A stretch of 64,000 nt of DNA from a virus. The stretch lies in IMG/VR virus record IMGVR_UViG_3300048580_000526, positions 25,964-89,963 of that record, one strand, 5' to 3'. The position numbers and the translations under genes are program-made. The notes under the pieces were generated by a model. The model saw only the letters and a list, made by a program, of their open reading frames with translations. It searched no databases and was not told the DNA's origin. Below, one piece after another: positions 1 to 8,226 of the stretch (positions within the stretch are counted from its first letter, which is position 1; each line of letters starts with the position of its first letter).

Positions 1-545
1 ATTAACGCTAATCTATTAGATATTCTTCCTTTTTCCCCTACGAAACTACCATTTTCCAACCCATTTTCCCAATGACTTCTTCCACCTTCTTTTAAAATTA
101 TGTTGGTATATTTTGGGACTGTTGTAATGGTTATTACACCATTTTCATCTTCTTGTTCAATATCTGTATTGGTAATGTCCATACTATCTATAAAATAATG
201 TTTGAATGCTGCGAAATTTGTTTTAACTTTTGTGTCTTTATTTATTTTGGTTTCTGCTTTCGCTTCCCTTATTGGGCATACAGGGATATGTTCGTTTGTA
301 ATTCTTCTTATAACTATATCCAATGCTGAGACAGGTTCGTTTTTATTTTCCAAGCGTCGTTTTCTTGTAGCCAACGCCTTTTCAATTATTTCACTCGTTA
401 TATCATCTGTTGTTTCAACGATGACATCATAATCTTCATATTTTTTATCAATAAAATAGCAAAATGTTTTTTTGCTTTCGTTAATTTCTTTTAATATTTC
501 CTTATTAGAAAGATAATTTATTTTTTTAGGTGGTATATATGTCAT
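1..545 (-). CDS. Hypothetical protein, C-terminus outside window
   Basis: A leftward reading frame stays open from ATG at 545 to the window edge (181 codons seen, no stop), so the gene is truncated by the window. A GGAG ribosome site lies 8 bases before the ATG. The product begins MTYIPPKKINYLSN and is charged and soluble-looking. It has no signal peptide or membrane segment, and two cysteines are seen (CYFIDKKYED and PVCPIREAK). I do not recognise the family. It is divergent from the baseplate operon that starts at 678. A short rightward frame at 202-432 is its shadow. Function unknown; that it is a real gene rests on frame length, start context and the promoter elements upstream. Confidence 0.75.
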   Translation of the reverse strand, partial: MTYIPPKKINYLSNKEILKEINESKKTFCYFIDKKYEDYDVIVETTDDITSEIIEKALATRKRRLENKNEPVSALDIVIRRITNEHIPVCPIREAKAETKINKDTKVKTNFAAFKHYFIDSMDITNTDIEQEDENGVITITTVPKYTNIILKEGGRSHWENGLENGSFVGEKGRISNRLAL

Positions 546-585
546 AACTGTATTCTCCAAAAAACATTAAATAGTGTAATAAGTT

Positions 586-615
586 AGTATATTTATAACT
601 ACTAATGATTGTCAA
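586..615 (-). promoter_or_regulatory. Leftward promoter elements (host-type and late-type overlapping)
   Basis: On the minus strand TTGACA (610-615) is followed after 18 bases by TATACT (586-591), and an exact T4 late-type TATAAATA lies at 590-597 within the same stretch. Both would transcribe the leftward gene starting at 545. Which is used cannot be told from sequence. Confidence 0.5.
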
Positions 616-624
616 TATATTTAA

Positions 625-655
625 TTAACTCTATAGTTAATAGAATGGATAAATA
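625..655 (+). promoter_or_regulatory. Composite late promoter: inverted repeat plus GATAAATA
   Basis: A perfect inverted repeat TTAACT-ctat-AGTTAA (625-640) is followed after exactly 7 bases by GATAAATA (648-655). The ATG of the nucleotidyltransferase gene is 22 bases further on. The same arrangement occurs at 12251-12281 and, with a variant palindrome, at 44152-44182. GATAAATA matches the T4 late consensus TATAAATA except for its first base. Confidence 0.7.
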
Positions 656-677
656 AAAGTAAAGTGAGGAAAAGAAA

Positions 678-1355
678 ATGAGATTGAGTGATTTAGAGCC
701 AGAAGTACAAGAACCAATACAAGGTGTTGATGATGTTGTTGTTGTTTATGGTGGACGTTTTCAACCACCCCATAAAGGACATTATGCTGTTTATAAATAC
801 TTGGCTGGATTATTTGGTGCTGATAAAACCTTTATAGGCACGAGTAACAGTTGTGATTTTGAAAACAAAGGGCAGTTATTTAAAGCTGGTAAAAATAAAG
901 GATTACCAAAACCAGTTAAAAGTCCATTCACATTTGATGAAAAGTTTAAAATTTGGACAACGATGTTTCCAGTGCCAAAGGATAAAGTGGTTCAGTGTGT
1001 CAACCCTACGTTTACACCAAAAGAAATCCTTGATGGATACTCTGGTAACGAAGCATTGGTTATGGCTGTTGGGGAAAAAGATTATGAGGAACGTTATAAG
1101 GACAGTGACCATTGGTTATTGTACCCGGATAATAAAAAATTTGGTGTGGTGAAGGGTGAATTATATCCAATGTCATTTAAAGGGTATTGTATTATAGTCC
1201 CAATGCAAGAGGATGGAATAAGCGCCAGTGTTGTTAGAAAGACACTTGGTAGTAACGCCCCACTTGATAAGAAGCAAGAAGCATTTGTAAAACTTTATGG
1301 TAAGTTTGATGAAGAAATTTTTAATTTAATAGTTGGAAAGGTTGAGGGGATATAA
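678..1355 (+). CDS. Nucleotidyltransferase (cytidylyltransferase-like fold)
   Basis: 225 residues. Residues 22-37 contain GGRFQPPHKGH, the HxGH nucleotide-binding signature of the nucleotidylyltransferase superfamily (NMN adenylyltransferase and pantetheine-phosphate adenylyltransferase types). SASVVRKTL near residue 182 matches the second family signature (ISxSxxR). Such enzymes transfer a nucleoside monophosphate from NTP to a phosphorylated substrate; the substrate here cannot be told. Related proteins occur in many T4-like phages among virion genes. The N-terminus, MRLSDLEPE, precedes the enzyme fold and resembles a T4 capsid-targeting peptide. The gene overlaps the next one by one base (TAATG), so it is probably co-transcribed with the baseplate genes. 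RBS: GAGG about 8 bases upstream. Confidence 0.85.
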   Translation: MRLSDLEPEVQEPIQGVDDVVVVYGGRFQPPHKGHYAVYKYLAGLFGADKTFIGTSNSCDFENKGQLFKAGKNKGLPKPVKSPFTFDEKFKIWTTMFPVPKDKVVQCVNPTFTPKEILDGYSGNEALVMAVGEKDYEERYKDSDHWLLYPDNKKFGVVKGELYPMSFKGYCIIVPMQEDGISASVVRKTLGSNAPLDKKQEAFVKLYGKFDEEIFNLIVGKVEGI

Positions 1356-2293
1356 TGGTTGCAGTACCAATATCAGTATTACAGGCTAAAAAATCACAAG
1401 AGCAGGTTGCTGCTGCTGGTAATGCTGTGGTTGCTGCAACCAACAAAACACCAGTCCCAACACAACAAGATGCATTAGCTTCATTAAGGAGCCAAGGTTT
1501 TCAAACTGCAGAAGAACGAACAGCTGCAGAAGCCAAGCAAGCAAAAGAATTAGAAGATAAAACAGCGGCTGAAAAGGCTGCAGCTGAAAAAGCCAAACAA
1601 GAGGCTACAGTAAAAACCAGTCCAGATATGAGTCCTTTTAGTGATTGGCGTGTTAGGATTCGCCCTATGCGTGGTACTGATATTTTTGGTGATGGATTTT
1701 TAAAAGAAACATTTAGTGTCACAGATAATTCTGTGATATTTCCCTATACACCTGGGTCATTTCCATTATCAGTGTCGGCTGATTATTCACAACAAGCCAT
1801 GGCTGCTGTTAACCAAGATTTTTATGCTTATCAGAGAACACAAATGCCAACAATCACAGCATCGAGTATGTTTTCATCCCAAACTGTCAATCAGGCAAAA
1901 TATGCATTAGCTGTGATTCATTTTTTTAGAAGTATTACAAAGATGCGTTATGGTGAAAAAGATAAAAATGCAGGTGAACCACCACCAAGGGTTTTTCTTG
2001 ATGCATTTGGACAATATAATATTAGAAGTTTACCTGTTTACATAACAGGCTTTAGTTATGATTTACCTGATAGCGTTAACTACACCAAAGTTGATATTCA
2101 AGTTGGTGGTGTGACTAAAAGTTCTTGGATACCTGTTACCTTTACCATATCGGCAACATTGGTACCTCAAATTCATCAAAGCTTGTGGAATATACCTGGT
2201 GGAAAATCTGAAACAAGTTCACCAGGTGAACAAATGTTTAATTGGGATAAATTCGCCAGTGGTGAATTATTAAGGAACGGAGGTTGGATTTAA
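1355..2293 (+). CDS. Baseplate tail-tube cap protein, gp48-like
   Basis: 312 residues. An Ala/Lys/Glu-rich, probably helical N-terminal third (residues about 20-88) is followed by a conserved beta-rich domain with FPYTPG, SSMFSSQTVNQAKYALAVIHFFRSITKMRYG and PPPRVFLDAFGQYNIRSLPVYITGF-type segments. The next gene encodes a clear paralogue, matching the T4 gp48/gp54 pair, homologous proteins that cap the baseplate and start the tail tube. By T4 gene order (48 then 54) this one is the gp48-like member, but that choice is by position only. Its end overlaps the next start by 10 bases. The long Ala/Lys-rich N-terminus differs from T4 and its role is unknown. Confidence 0.7.
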   Translation: MVAVPISVLQAKKSQEQVAAAGNAVVAATNKTPVPTQQDALASLRSQGFQTAEERTAAEAKQAKELEDKTAAEKAAAEKAKQEATVKTSPDMSPFSDWRVRIRPMRGTDIFGDGFLKETFSVTDNSVIFPYTPGSFPLSVSADYSQQAMAAVNQDFYAYQRTQMPTITASSMFSSQTVNQAKYALAVIHFFRSITKMRYGEKDKNAGEPPPRVFLDAFGQYNIRSLPVYITGFSYDLPDSVNYTKVDIQVGGVTKSSWIPVTFTISATLVPQIHQSLWNIPGGKSETSSPGEQMFNWDKFASGELLRNGGWI

Positions 2294-3201
2294 TGGCTAC
2301 ACCTGAAGAATTAAAAGCCAGACAAGACTTGATAGATAGTAATTCACCTGAAGCTGCTGCATCGTTTCAGCAATCATTGAAACAAAAAGTAACCAATGAT
2401 GGTATTATAGCTAATGCGATTGCTAATGATAAATCACAGGCAGTATCAACAAGAGTTCAGGCTGAAGCTAAAGCAGTAGCTGATAAAATGAATTCTGGTA
2501 ATGAAAAAAAAGTATCGCCAGAACCAGTCAAAACAGAATTGCCAGCAGAACAACCAGACCAACGTGCAAGATTGCGTCCATATGCTGGCACAAGTTCAAA
2601 AGTTTATGTTGGTATAATGAAAGTGTTGGAAACAACAAATGGGATGTTGTTTCCCTATACACCATCAATAACTCATACCCCTGCTACAGAATATTCAAAA
2701 TATTCTCTTATTCATGCCAATACTGAATATCAAGCATTTAGTAAAAACACTGCTCAAAATTTATCGGTGAAGGGGACATTTACATCACAAACCCCAGACC
2801 AAGCAAGATATACTTTAGCTTGTATTCATTTTTTGAAGACAATAACCAAGATGCGATTTGGTTCTACCGATGAAAAGCGTGGGATGCCACCACCACTATT
2901 GTTGTTTGATGCTTATGGATTTTTTATGTTTAATCAATTGCCTGTTATATTGAAAAAATTTGACGTTAATTTTGAAGGGGGTGTTGATTATGTCCCTGTT
3001 GATGCATCAGGTGGTTCTATTAGTGATTTGAATTCAGATTCATTGACATGGGTACCGAGTAAATTGGATATTTCCATTGAGATGGTAGTTCAACAACAGC
3101 CAAGAGCTTGGCGTAAAGATTTTGATTTTGATGGATTTAGAAGTGGTAAATTAATGTTGAAAAATGATGGGGTTACAAAACGTTCAGGAGGATGGTTATG
3201 A
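2284..3201 (+). CDS. Baseplate tail-tube initiator, gp54-like
   Basis: 305 residues, paralogous to the preceding protein along the whole conserved domain: RARLRPYAGT, LFPYTPSI, TFTSQTPDQARYTLACIHFLKTITKMRFG and PPPLLLFDAYG line up with the matching segments of the 1355-2293 product. In T4, gp54 sits on gp48 and the tail tube polymerises from it. The helical N-terminal region (residues 1-90) carries no recognisable domain. The end overlaps the gp53 start by 10 bases, a tightly coupled late operon. Assignment of gp54 rather than gp48 follows gene order only. Confidence 0.68.
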   Translation: MDLMATPEELKARQDLIDSNSPEAAASFQQSLKQKVTNDGIIANAIANDKSQAVSTRVQAEAKAVADKMNSGNEKKVSPEPVKTELPAEQPDQRARLRPYAGTSSKVYVGIMKVLETTNGMLFPYTPSITHTPATEYSKYSLIHANTEYQAFSKNTAQNLSVKGTFTSQTPDQARYTLACIHFLKTITKMRFGSTDEKRGMPPPLLLFDAYGFFMFNQLPVILKKFDVNFEGGVDYVPVDASGGSISDLNSDSLTWVPSKLDISIEMVVQQQPRAWRKDFDFDGFRSGKLMLKNDGVTKRSGGWL

Positions 3202-3497
3202 CAGTTTCTTATAATAAATCGAGTCCATACTATGGGACTTATCAAACATCTTGGTATTTAGATTTTTGGCAACAACGACCAATTCCACCGAGTTCAAAAG
3301 ATTTATTTATTGAGGTTGAACCTAAACATCACCAGCGCCCAGATTTATTGTCATTTGAATTATATGACACATCTGAATATTGGTGGGTATTTATGGTTAG
3401 AAATCGGGATTTGATAGAAGACCCTATATATGACTTGGTTGCTGGTATGAAAATATGGGTACCATCGAAGAATTATTTAAAGACCATTATGGGATAA
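3192..3497 (+). CDS. Baseplate wedge protein, gp53-like
   Basis: 101 residues. The central segment YWWVFMVRNRDLIEDPIYDL is typical of the N-terminal domain of T4 gp53, the wedge protein needed for joining baseplate wedges. T4 gp53 is about twice as long; the second half is absent here, so this is a minimal form. It sits directly after the gp48/gp54 pair and before the hub gene, as expected for a baseplate cluster. The start overlaps the previous gene; a GGAGG site lies just upstream of the ATG. A second possible ATG two codons downstream would only shorten it slightly. Confidence 0.75.
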   Translation: MVMTVSYNKSSPYYGTYQTSWYLDFWQQRPIPPSSKDLFIEVEPKHHQRPDLLSFELYDTSEYWWVFMVRNRDLIEDPIYDLVAGMKIWVPSKNYLKTIMG

Positions 3498-3500
3498 AAA

Positions 3501-3530
3501 TTAACCGAATGAATTATTTGATTATAAATA
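3501..3530 (+). promoter_or_regulatory. Late promoter, exact TATAAATA
   Basis: TATAAATA at 3523-3530, 23 bases before the hub ATG. TTAAC at 3501-3505 lies 22 bases upstream of the element, the same position as the left half of the inverted repeat in the composite promoters at 625 and 12251, but the right half is degenerate here. Confidence 0.6.
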
Positions 3531-3553
3531 AACAATAAAAGGGAAGTATAAGT

Positions 3554-6500
3554 ATGACTGGAATGAATGATGCAGTAGAGAAAGCACAAAAGGCAAACGC
3601 TGATAGAACAGCTCAGTTGGCTAATAGAACTGACGCTGAAAAAGCTGCTGTTAAATTAGATTCACAAAAACCATCTGAAACTGTTGTAAGTATGGGTGGA
3701 ATGGCTGGTGCCCAAAAAGCAGCATTAGATAATAGAACCCCTGCTATGATGGCAAGGGATACTGCATTAGCAAATGCTAACACACCAGAAGCTAAAAAAA
3801 GAGCAGCAGCAGAAGCTAAAAAAAGAGCAGCAGCTGCAGAAATAACAGCACAATCTATTAGTGGGTTGAAAAAACCTGATACAGATCCAAGAAATGGTCT
3901 TGCCACATTATTAGATGGTATTTTCCCAAATGAATTGATCTATAATTATACAGAACCAACATACCATTTAACTTGGTCAATGATACCAGAAAAGTTAGCT
4001 ATATATGATAATAATATTACATCTAATACAGATTGGGATGAAGTAAGAGGAATTTTGGAGGAACAAAGGGGTGAATTTGAGTATGTCAGTCCAACCCCAG
4101 ATAAAGATGGAAAACCAAAACAAGGTAGATTTTTTGATGAAAGAATTATTATAGCAGAATCAGCAGTTACTGCTGATTTGAATATTCAATCATTTACTAT
4201 TGAGACAAATTTGGCTGTAAATTCAGATGCGAGAAAAACCATCCCTACAGAATTTACCATGGAATTATTTGAGCCATATGGTTGTACGATGTTTGATACA
4301 CTTTATCAAACAGCTATAATTTTAGGGTTTGAGGATTGGAAAAAAGGAACCCATCATGTTTTAGAAATTGAATTTTTTGGGAGAAATAAAAATACTGGTG
4401 TGTATGAACGATGTACATTTCCTCTTGGTGGAAAATCAAGATGGCTTTGGAGATTTTGCATAACAGGTATAAATGCCAAAGTAGATGAAGGTGGAACACA
4501 TTATACATTGAAAGGTTGTCCTATAGGTGATATGTCACAAAATAAGCAGGTATTTCAAATTCCAAAAACTATGGATTTTCCAAAAGGACAAAAAGTTTGG
4601 GATTTTTTTAACGGACATTTAAAAAAACAATTGGATACTTTTTATGAAAAAGCAAGAAATGAAAAAGTTCCAATACCAAGACATACTTTTAGTTTTATTT
4701 TTGAAAATTCTACTGCAAGTAAAGAAGCATTGACGTTGATGACTTCTCTTGGTATAAACCCTGATTTTAAAAATTGGACAATTGTTGATGACAAATCAAC
4801 ATCAAATAGAGCTGCATCGCAGCAAGGACGAGAAAAGATTGGTAAGTGGTCTGAAGGAACCACATTTGAACAAATTTTGCAAGATGTTCAGTGTGCTACA
4901 AAGGAAATGCAAATAGTTATTACAGGAAAAAAGACTCCACAAAGCGAGCCAATAGTTGATAGGAAACATATTTTAAAAGTTGATTTTAGAATAGTATCAG
5001 ATATTATACCAAAGCAATATGATGCTATATTGAGAGAATATGAGTATCATTATGTACATAGAATTGTTCCGTTTGTGACTACTATGCATATTGTTGATGA
5101 GAAAAAACCAAAAGACAGAGATTTAAAGGATAAGAAAACAGCAGAACATCAAGACGACCGTTATAAAAATATTGGTAAAAATAAAATGGTTTGTAAAAAA
5201 TATTCACATATTTATACAGGTGAAAACCAAGACCTTTTGAGTTTTAATATTGAATTGAATTTGATGACTTTTTCTCAGTTACCGAAAATGACTGCTACTT
5301 ATAATACACAAGATGCCGGTGTTATCAAAAATGCAGCATTTCAGGATGCAATTGCAAAAGTAAAAGCTGCTGGAGAGACACAACATAAAACAGATGCAGA
5401 AATACAAAAAATGGTTGATAATGAAGCAAAAAAAGGTATCTCTAATTATTATGGTGACGAATATGTTAGAAATTCTTTGGCAGGGAAGATATCTTCTAAT
5501 ATAAAGATTACTGATAGTGATGGAAAAGATGCCAACGTTAATACTACAGAGCTTGGGCAAAAAATGATTAATGCATTGAAAAATGATGTTGCGGGGCAAT
5601 CTGTTCTTATGTCGTTGGATGGGGCAATAGAAAGTAATAATAATATGCAACGCCTTATAGCGTTAGAACAAGGATTGCGTACTGCTGCGTTGAAAGGTGG
5701 TTCTGATAAAACTAACTTTCAAAAAGCTGCAGATAGTGTTAGGGCACAAATTAATCAAATTAGTGCAAAACAAATAGCTGAAAATGCTACAAATGCAAGA
5801 AAAGCTGCTGGGATGGTAGTTGGTGGACGCAATTACGCTATTGAATTAAAATATAAAAATTCTGATGTTGGTAAGGCAATGAAAGAAGCATTAGAAAAAA
5901 TGCAGCATATAGATATAATTCAAATACCAACATTGGCTGATATGGAAACTGCTGCTGCTGCAATGGAAGGAAATGATAAAACACCTGATATGCAAAAATT
6001 GACAATGGCAATGCTGAACCAAACGCATAATACTTCACAAATGATTGAAGCAAAAATTGAAATTGTTGGAGACCCGTATTGGTTGGGACAAGATAATATA
6101 GAAGACATTAAAAAATTAATGGAAAAAATGGAGGAAAGGGCTAATAAACAGCCAAATCCTATAGCAGCATCTGTCATGTTTTTGTTGGAATTAAAATTTC
6201 CAGAAGCATATAATGAAGAAACAGGGACGATGGAATTTAGTAGTGAGAATTTGTTCAAGGGTCTTTATAATGTCATAAAAGCAACCCATAAATTTTCTGA
6301 TGGTAAATTCACACAAGAGCTTACAGCATATAGAGAATTATTAACTAATATGTTAACACAATCGGTAGACCCAACAGAAGCAAAACCAAATCAAAAACCT
6401 GCAGAAGGAGTTGGGAAAGATGGTAATAAATCAACAACAAATCCACCACCAAAACCTTCTAAACCAACTAAAGAAGATAGCCCAGAAAGAATAGCTCAAC

Positions 6501-7003
6501 GTAAAAAATATGTTGAATATATGATGACGAAAAAAGGTCCAAATGGGGAATATTGGACAGAAGAACAAGCAAAAGGTATTGTTGCTAATCTTGAAAAAGA
6601 AAGTAGATTAAACCCAACAGCAGTGGAAGAGGGAAAATTGTCAGATAAAAGAATGGCTGCAGGTGGCGAGAGAGGTGAGGGGCTTGCACAATGGACTTCA
6701 AGGGGGCAGAAAGATGCTTTGGCACAACATGCAGGTTATCCACCGGGGACACCAATTGGGCAAATACCAGAAGAAAAACAATTGGATTATTTAAATTATC
6801 AATTGACTACTGGAAACCCTAAAGCTGGTGGATATGGTGAATTGGCAGCTGGTAAAGCTATGCAAAAGGAAACAACTATAGCTGGGGCAACTTCTACCTT
6901 CACTACTAAATTTGAACGTCCTGCTAATGCTAATGGTGAAGCTGCAGCGAGAGCACAAATGGCTGAAGCTAAATATGGTACATTGAATGTTACAAAAGTA
7001 TGA
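3554..7003 (+). CDS. Baseplate hub protein with C-terminal tail-lysozyme domain
   Basis: 1149 residues. Residues 1-110 are Ala/Lys-rich and probably helical. Residues about 120-560 form a beta-rich region (ESAVTADLNIQSFTIETN, TEFTMELFEPYG) of the kind seen in phage hub proteins, and the gene lies where T4 gp27 would be expected, just before the spike. Residues about 575-960 are helix-rich. Residues about 977-1135 resemble the phage tail lysozyme family (Pfam Phage_lysozyme2): EQAKGIVANLEKESRLNPTAV with a likely catalytic Glu, then GLAQWTSRGQ. Such domains cut peptidoglycan during injection. T4 gp27 is about 390 residues without an enzyme domain, so the lysozyme appears to have moved from the spike to the hub. 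The hub assignment is by context; the lysozyme domain is more secure. Confidence 0.65.
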   Translation: MTGMNDAVEKAQKANADRTAQLANRTDAEKAAVKLDSQKPSETVVSMGGMAGAQKAALDNRTPAMMARDTALANANTPEAKKRAAAEAKKRAAAAEITAQSISGLKKPDTDPRNGLATLLDGIFPNELIYNYTEPTYHLTWSMIPEKLAIYDNNITSNTDWDEVRGILEEQRGEFEYVSPTPDKDGKPKQGRFFDERIIIAESAVTADLNIQSFTIETNLAVNSDARKTIPTEFTMELFEPYGCTMFDTLYQTAIILGFEDWKKGTHHVLEIEFFGRNKNTGVYERCTFPLGGKSRWLWRFCITGINAKVDEGGTHYTLKGCPIGDMSQNKQVFQIPKTMDFPKGQKVWDFFNGHLKKQLDTFYEKARNEKVPIPRHTFSFIFENSTASKEALTLMTSLGINPDFKNWTIVDDKSTSNRAASQQGREKIGKWSEGTTFEQILQDVQCATKEMQIVITGKKTPQSEPIVDRKHILKVDFRIVSDIIPKQYDAILREYEYHYVHRIVPFVTTMHIVDEKKPKDRDLKDKKTAEHQDDRYKNIGKNKMVCKKYSHIYTGENQDLLSFNIELNLMTFSQLPKMTATYNTQDAGVIKNAAFQDAIAKVKAAGETQHKTDAEIQKMVDNEAKKGISNYYGDEYVRNSLAGKISSNIKITDSDGKDANVNTTELGQKMINALKNDVAGQSVLMSLDGAIESNNNMQRLIALEQGLRTAALKGGSDKTNFQKAADSVRAQINQISAKQIAENATNARKAAGMVVGGRNYAIELKYKNSDVGKAMKEALEKMQHIDIIQIPTLADMETAAAAMEGNDKTPDMQKLTMAMLNQTHNTSQMIEAKIEIVGDPYWLGQDNIEDIKKLMEKMEERANKQPNPIAASVMFLLELKFPEAYNEETGTMEFSSENLFKGLYNVIKATHKFSDGKFTQELTAYRELLTNMLTQSVDPTEAKPNQKPAEGVGKDGNKSTTNPPPKPSKPTKEDSPERIAQRKKYVEYMMTKKGPNGEYWTEEQAKGIVANLEKESRLNPTAVEEGKLSDKRMAAGGERGEGLAQWTSRGQKDALAQHAGYPPGTPIGQIPEEKQLDYLNYQLTTGNPKAGGYGELAAGKAMQKETTIAGATSTFTTKFERPANANGEAAARAQMAEAKYGTLNVTKV

Positions 7004-7019
7004 TAAGGAGAATATATAA

Positions 7020-8216
7020 ATGGTAGTTTTATCAGGGGCACAACCAGCTAATACAGTATCAGCAGCAGCCAATAGAGGACCAGGTGTTGGACAAGTCCAA
7101 TTTAATCATGCCTATATTGGTTTTATTAAAAACAATAATGATGCAACAAGAATGGGAAGAGTTTCTGTTTTTATTCCAGGTTTTGCAGGTGACCCAGCTA
7201 ACCCAAATGATTGGTATATTTGTTCTCTCACTACACCATTCGCAGGTTCAACCCCTTTATCAAACGTAACTGGTGACCATAATTCAACGCAAACATCATA
7301 TGGTATGTGGTTCCCAGCACCTGATATTGATAACCAAGTGGTGGTTATGTTTTTAAATGGTGATCCATCACAAGGTGTGGTAGTTGGAATGTTATATGAT
7401 ACATCAATGAACCATACAGTGCCGGGATTACCAGGAAGTAAAGTTTTTACACAAGATGGTGTTCAAACATATGGCGTCCCAAAAGAATATAGTAAAACAG
7501 ATACTTCTGTTAATTATAATAGCCCAATTAGACCAGAAGCTAAAGGTATAAATGACCAATTAAAGAAACAAGGGCTAAACGAAGATTATGTTCGTGGATT
7601 GAACACATCATCAGCCAGAAGAGAGTCCCCATCTAAAGTTGCAGGATTTTTGACCAAAACAGGATGGCAATTATTTTTTGACGAGCACGACGAAGAAAAC
7701 TTTTTTAGAGTTCGTTCCCCAAAAGGTGCCCAAATAATAATCAATGACAAACATGGGTTTATTAGAATAAATACCCGTGATGGTAATTCTTGGATTGAAA
7801 TGAATTTGGATGGGTCGATGGATATCCATTGCAAGAAATCTATTAACTACCATACTGAAGAAGATTTCAATTTGAGAGCTGCCAGAGATATTAATATAGA
7901 AGCTGGTAGAAACATATCAATTAAAGTCTTGGGTGAGGTGCCGGGTGTAGATAGAGGGTCTGGTAATTTGATGCTTGAAACCAAAAACGATGTTCACGTA
8001 AGGTCACACAGAACGATTTATGTTGAAGCCACAAACGACCTTCATCAAAAATGTGATAACTTTTATTTACGAGCCAAAAGTTCTATAAATAACACTGCAG
8101 GGACAAATTTAGTAAGTTTGGGAAAGACAGTTTACACCACGGCATCTGGAAATATGACCAATGAAGCTGGCGGGACTTATGAAGAAAAAGCTGGATTAAT
8201 TAAAATGAATTGTTAA
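7020..8216 (+). CDS. Central spike protein, gp5/VgrG-like, without lysozyme domain
   Basis: 398 residues. Residues about 20-140 look like the OB-fold of gp5/VgrG spikes (GRVSVFIPGFAGDP...WYICSL). Residues about 215-395 form the repeating beta-prism: RVRSPKGAQIIINDKHG, then short repeats with SWIEMNLDGSMDIHCKKSI and DINIEAGRNISIKV. In T4 gp5 a lysozyme domain separates these two parts; here only a linker (about 150-200) does. The protein would trimerise into the membrane-piercing needle at the baseplate centre. AAGGAG lies upstream of the ATG. It follows the hub gene by 16 bases and precedes another hydrolase gene, so the wall-degrading functions appear split among neighbours. Confidence 0.82.
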   Translation: MVVLSGAQPANTVSAAANRGPGVGQVQFNHAYIGFIKNNNDATRMGRVSVFIPGFAGDPANPNDWYICSLTTPFAGSTPLSNVTGDHNSTQTSYGMWFPAPDIDNQVVVMFLNGDPSQGVVVGMLYDTSMNHTVPGLPGSKVFTQDGVQTYGVPKEYSKTDTSVNYNSPIRPEAKGINDQLKKQGLNEDYVRGLNTSSARRESPSKVAGFLTKTGWQLFFDEHDEENFFRVRSPKGAQIIINDKHGFIRINTRDGNSWIEMNLDGSMDIHCKKSINYHTEEDFNLRAARDINIEAGRNISIKVLGEVPGVDRGSGNLMLETKNDVHVRSHRTIYVEATNDLHQKCDNFYLRAKSSINNTAGTNLVSLGKTVYTTASGNMTNEAGGTYEEKAGLIKMNC

Positions 8217-8226
8217 GGAAAATAAA

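Noticed and set aside
202-432. Rightward 76-residue hydrophobic frame
   Set aside because: Opposite to the well-supported leftward gene 1-545; no ribosome site; hydrophobicity is a by-product of reading the complementary strand.
625-640. TTAACT-ctat-AGTTAA as a terminator
   Set aside because: Here and at 12251 it lies between divergent gene starts where no transcript ends, and its spacing to GATAAATA is fixed; a promoter role fits better.
5279-5650. Leftward 123-residue Cys/Ile-rich frame within the hub gene
   Set aside because: Antisense shadow with no start signal and low-complexity composition.
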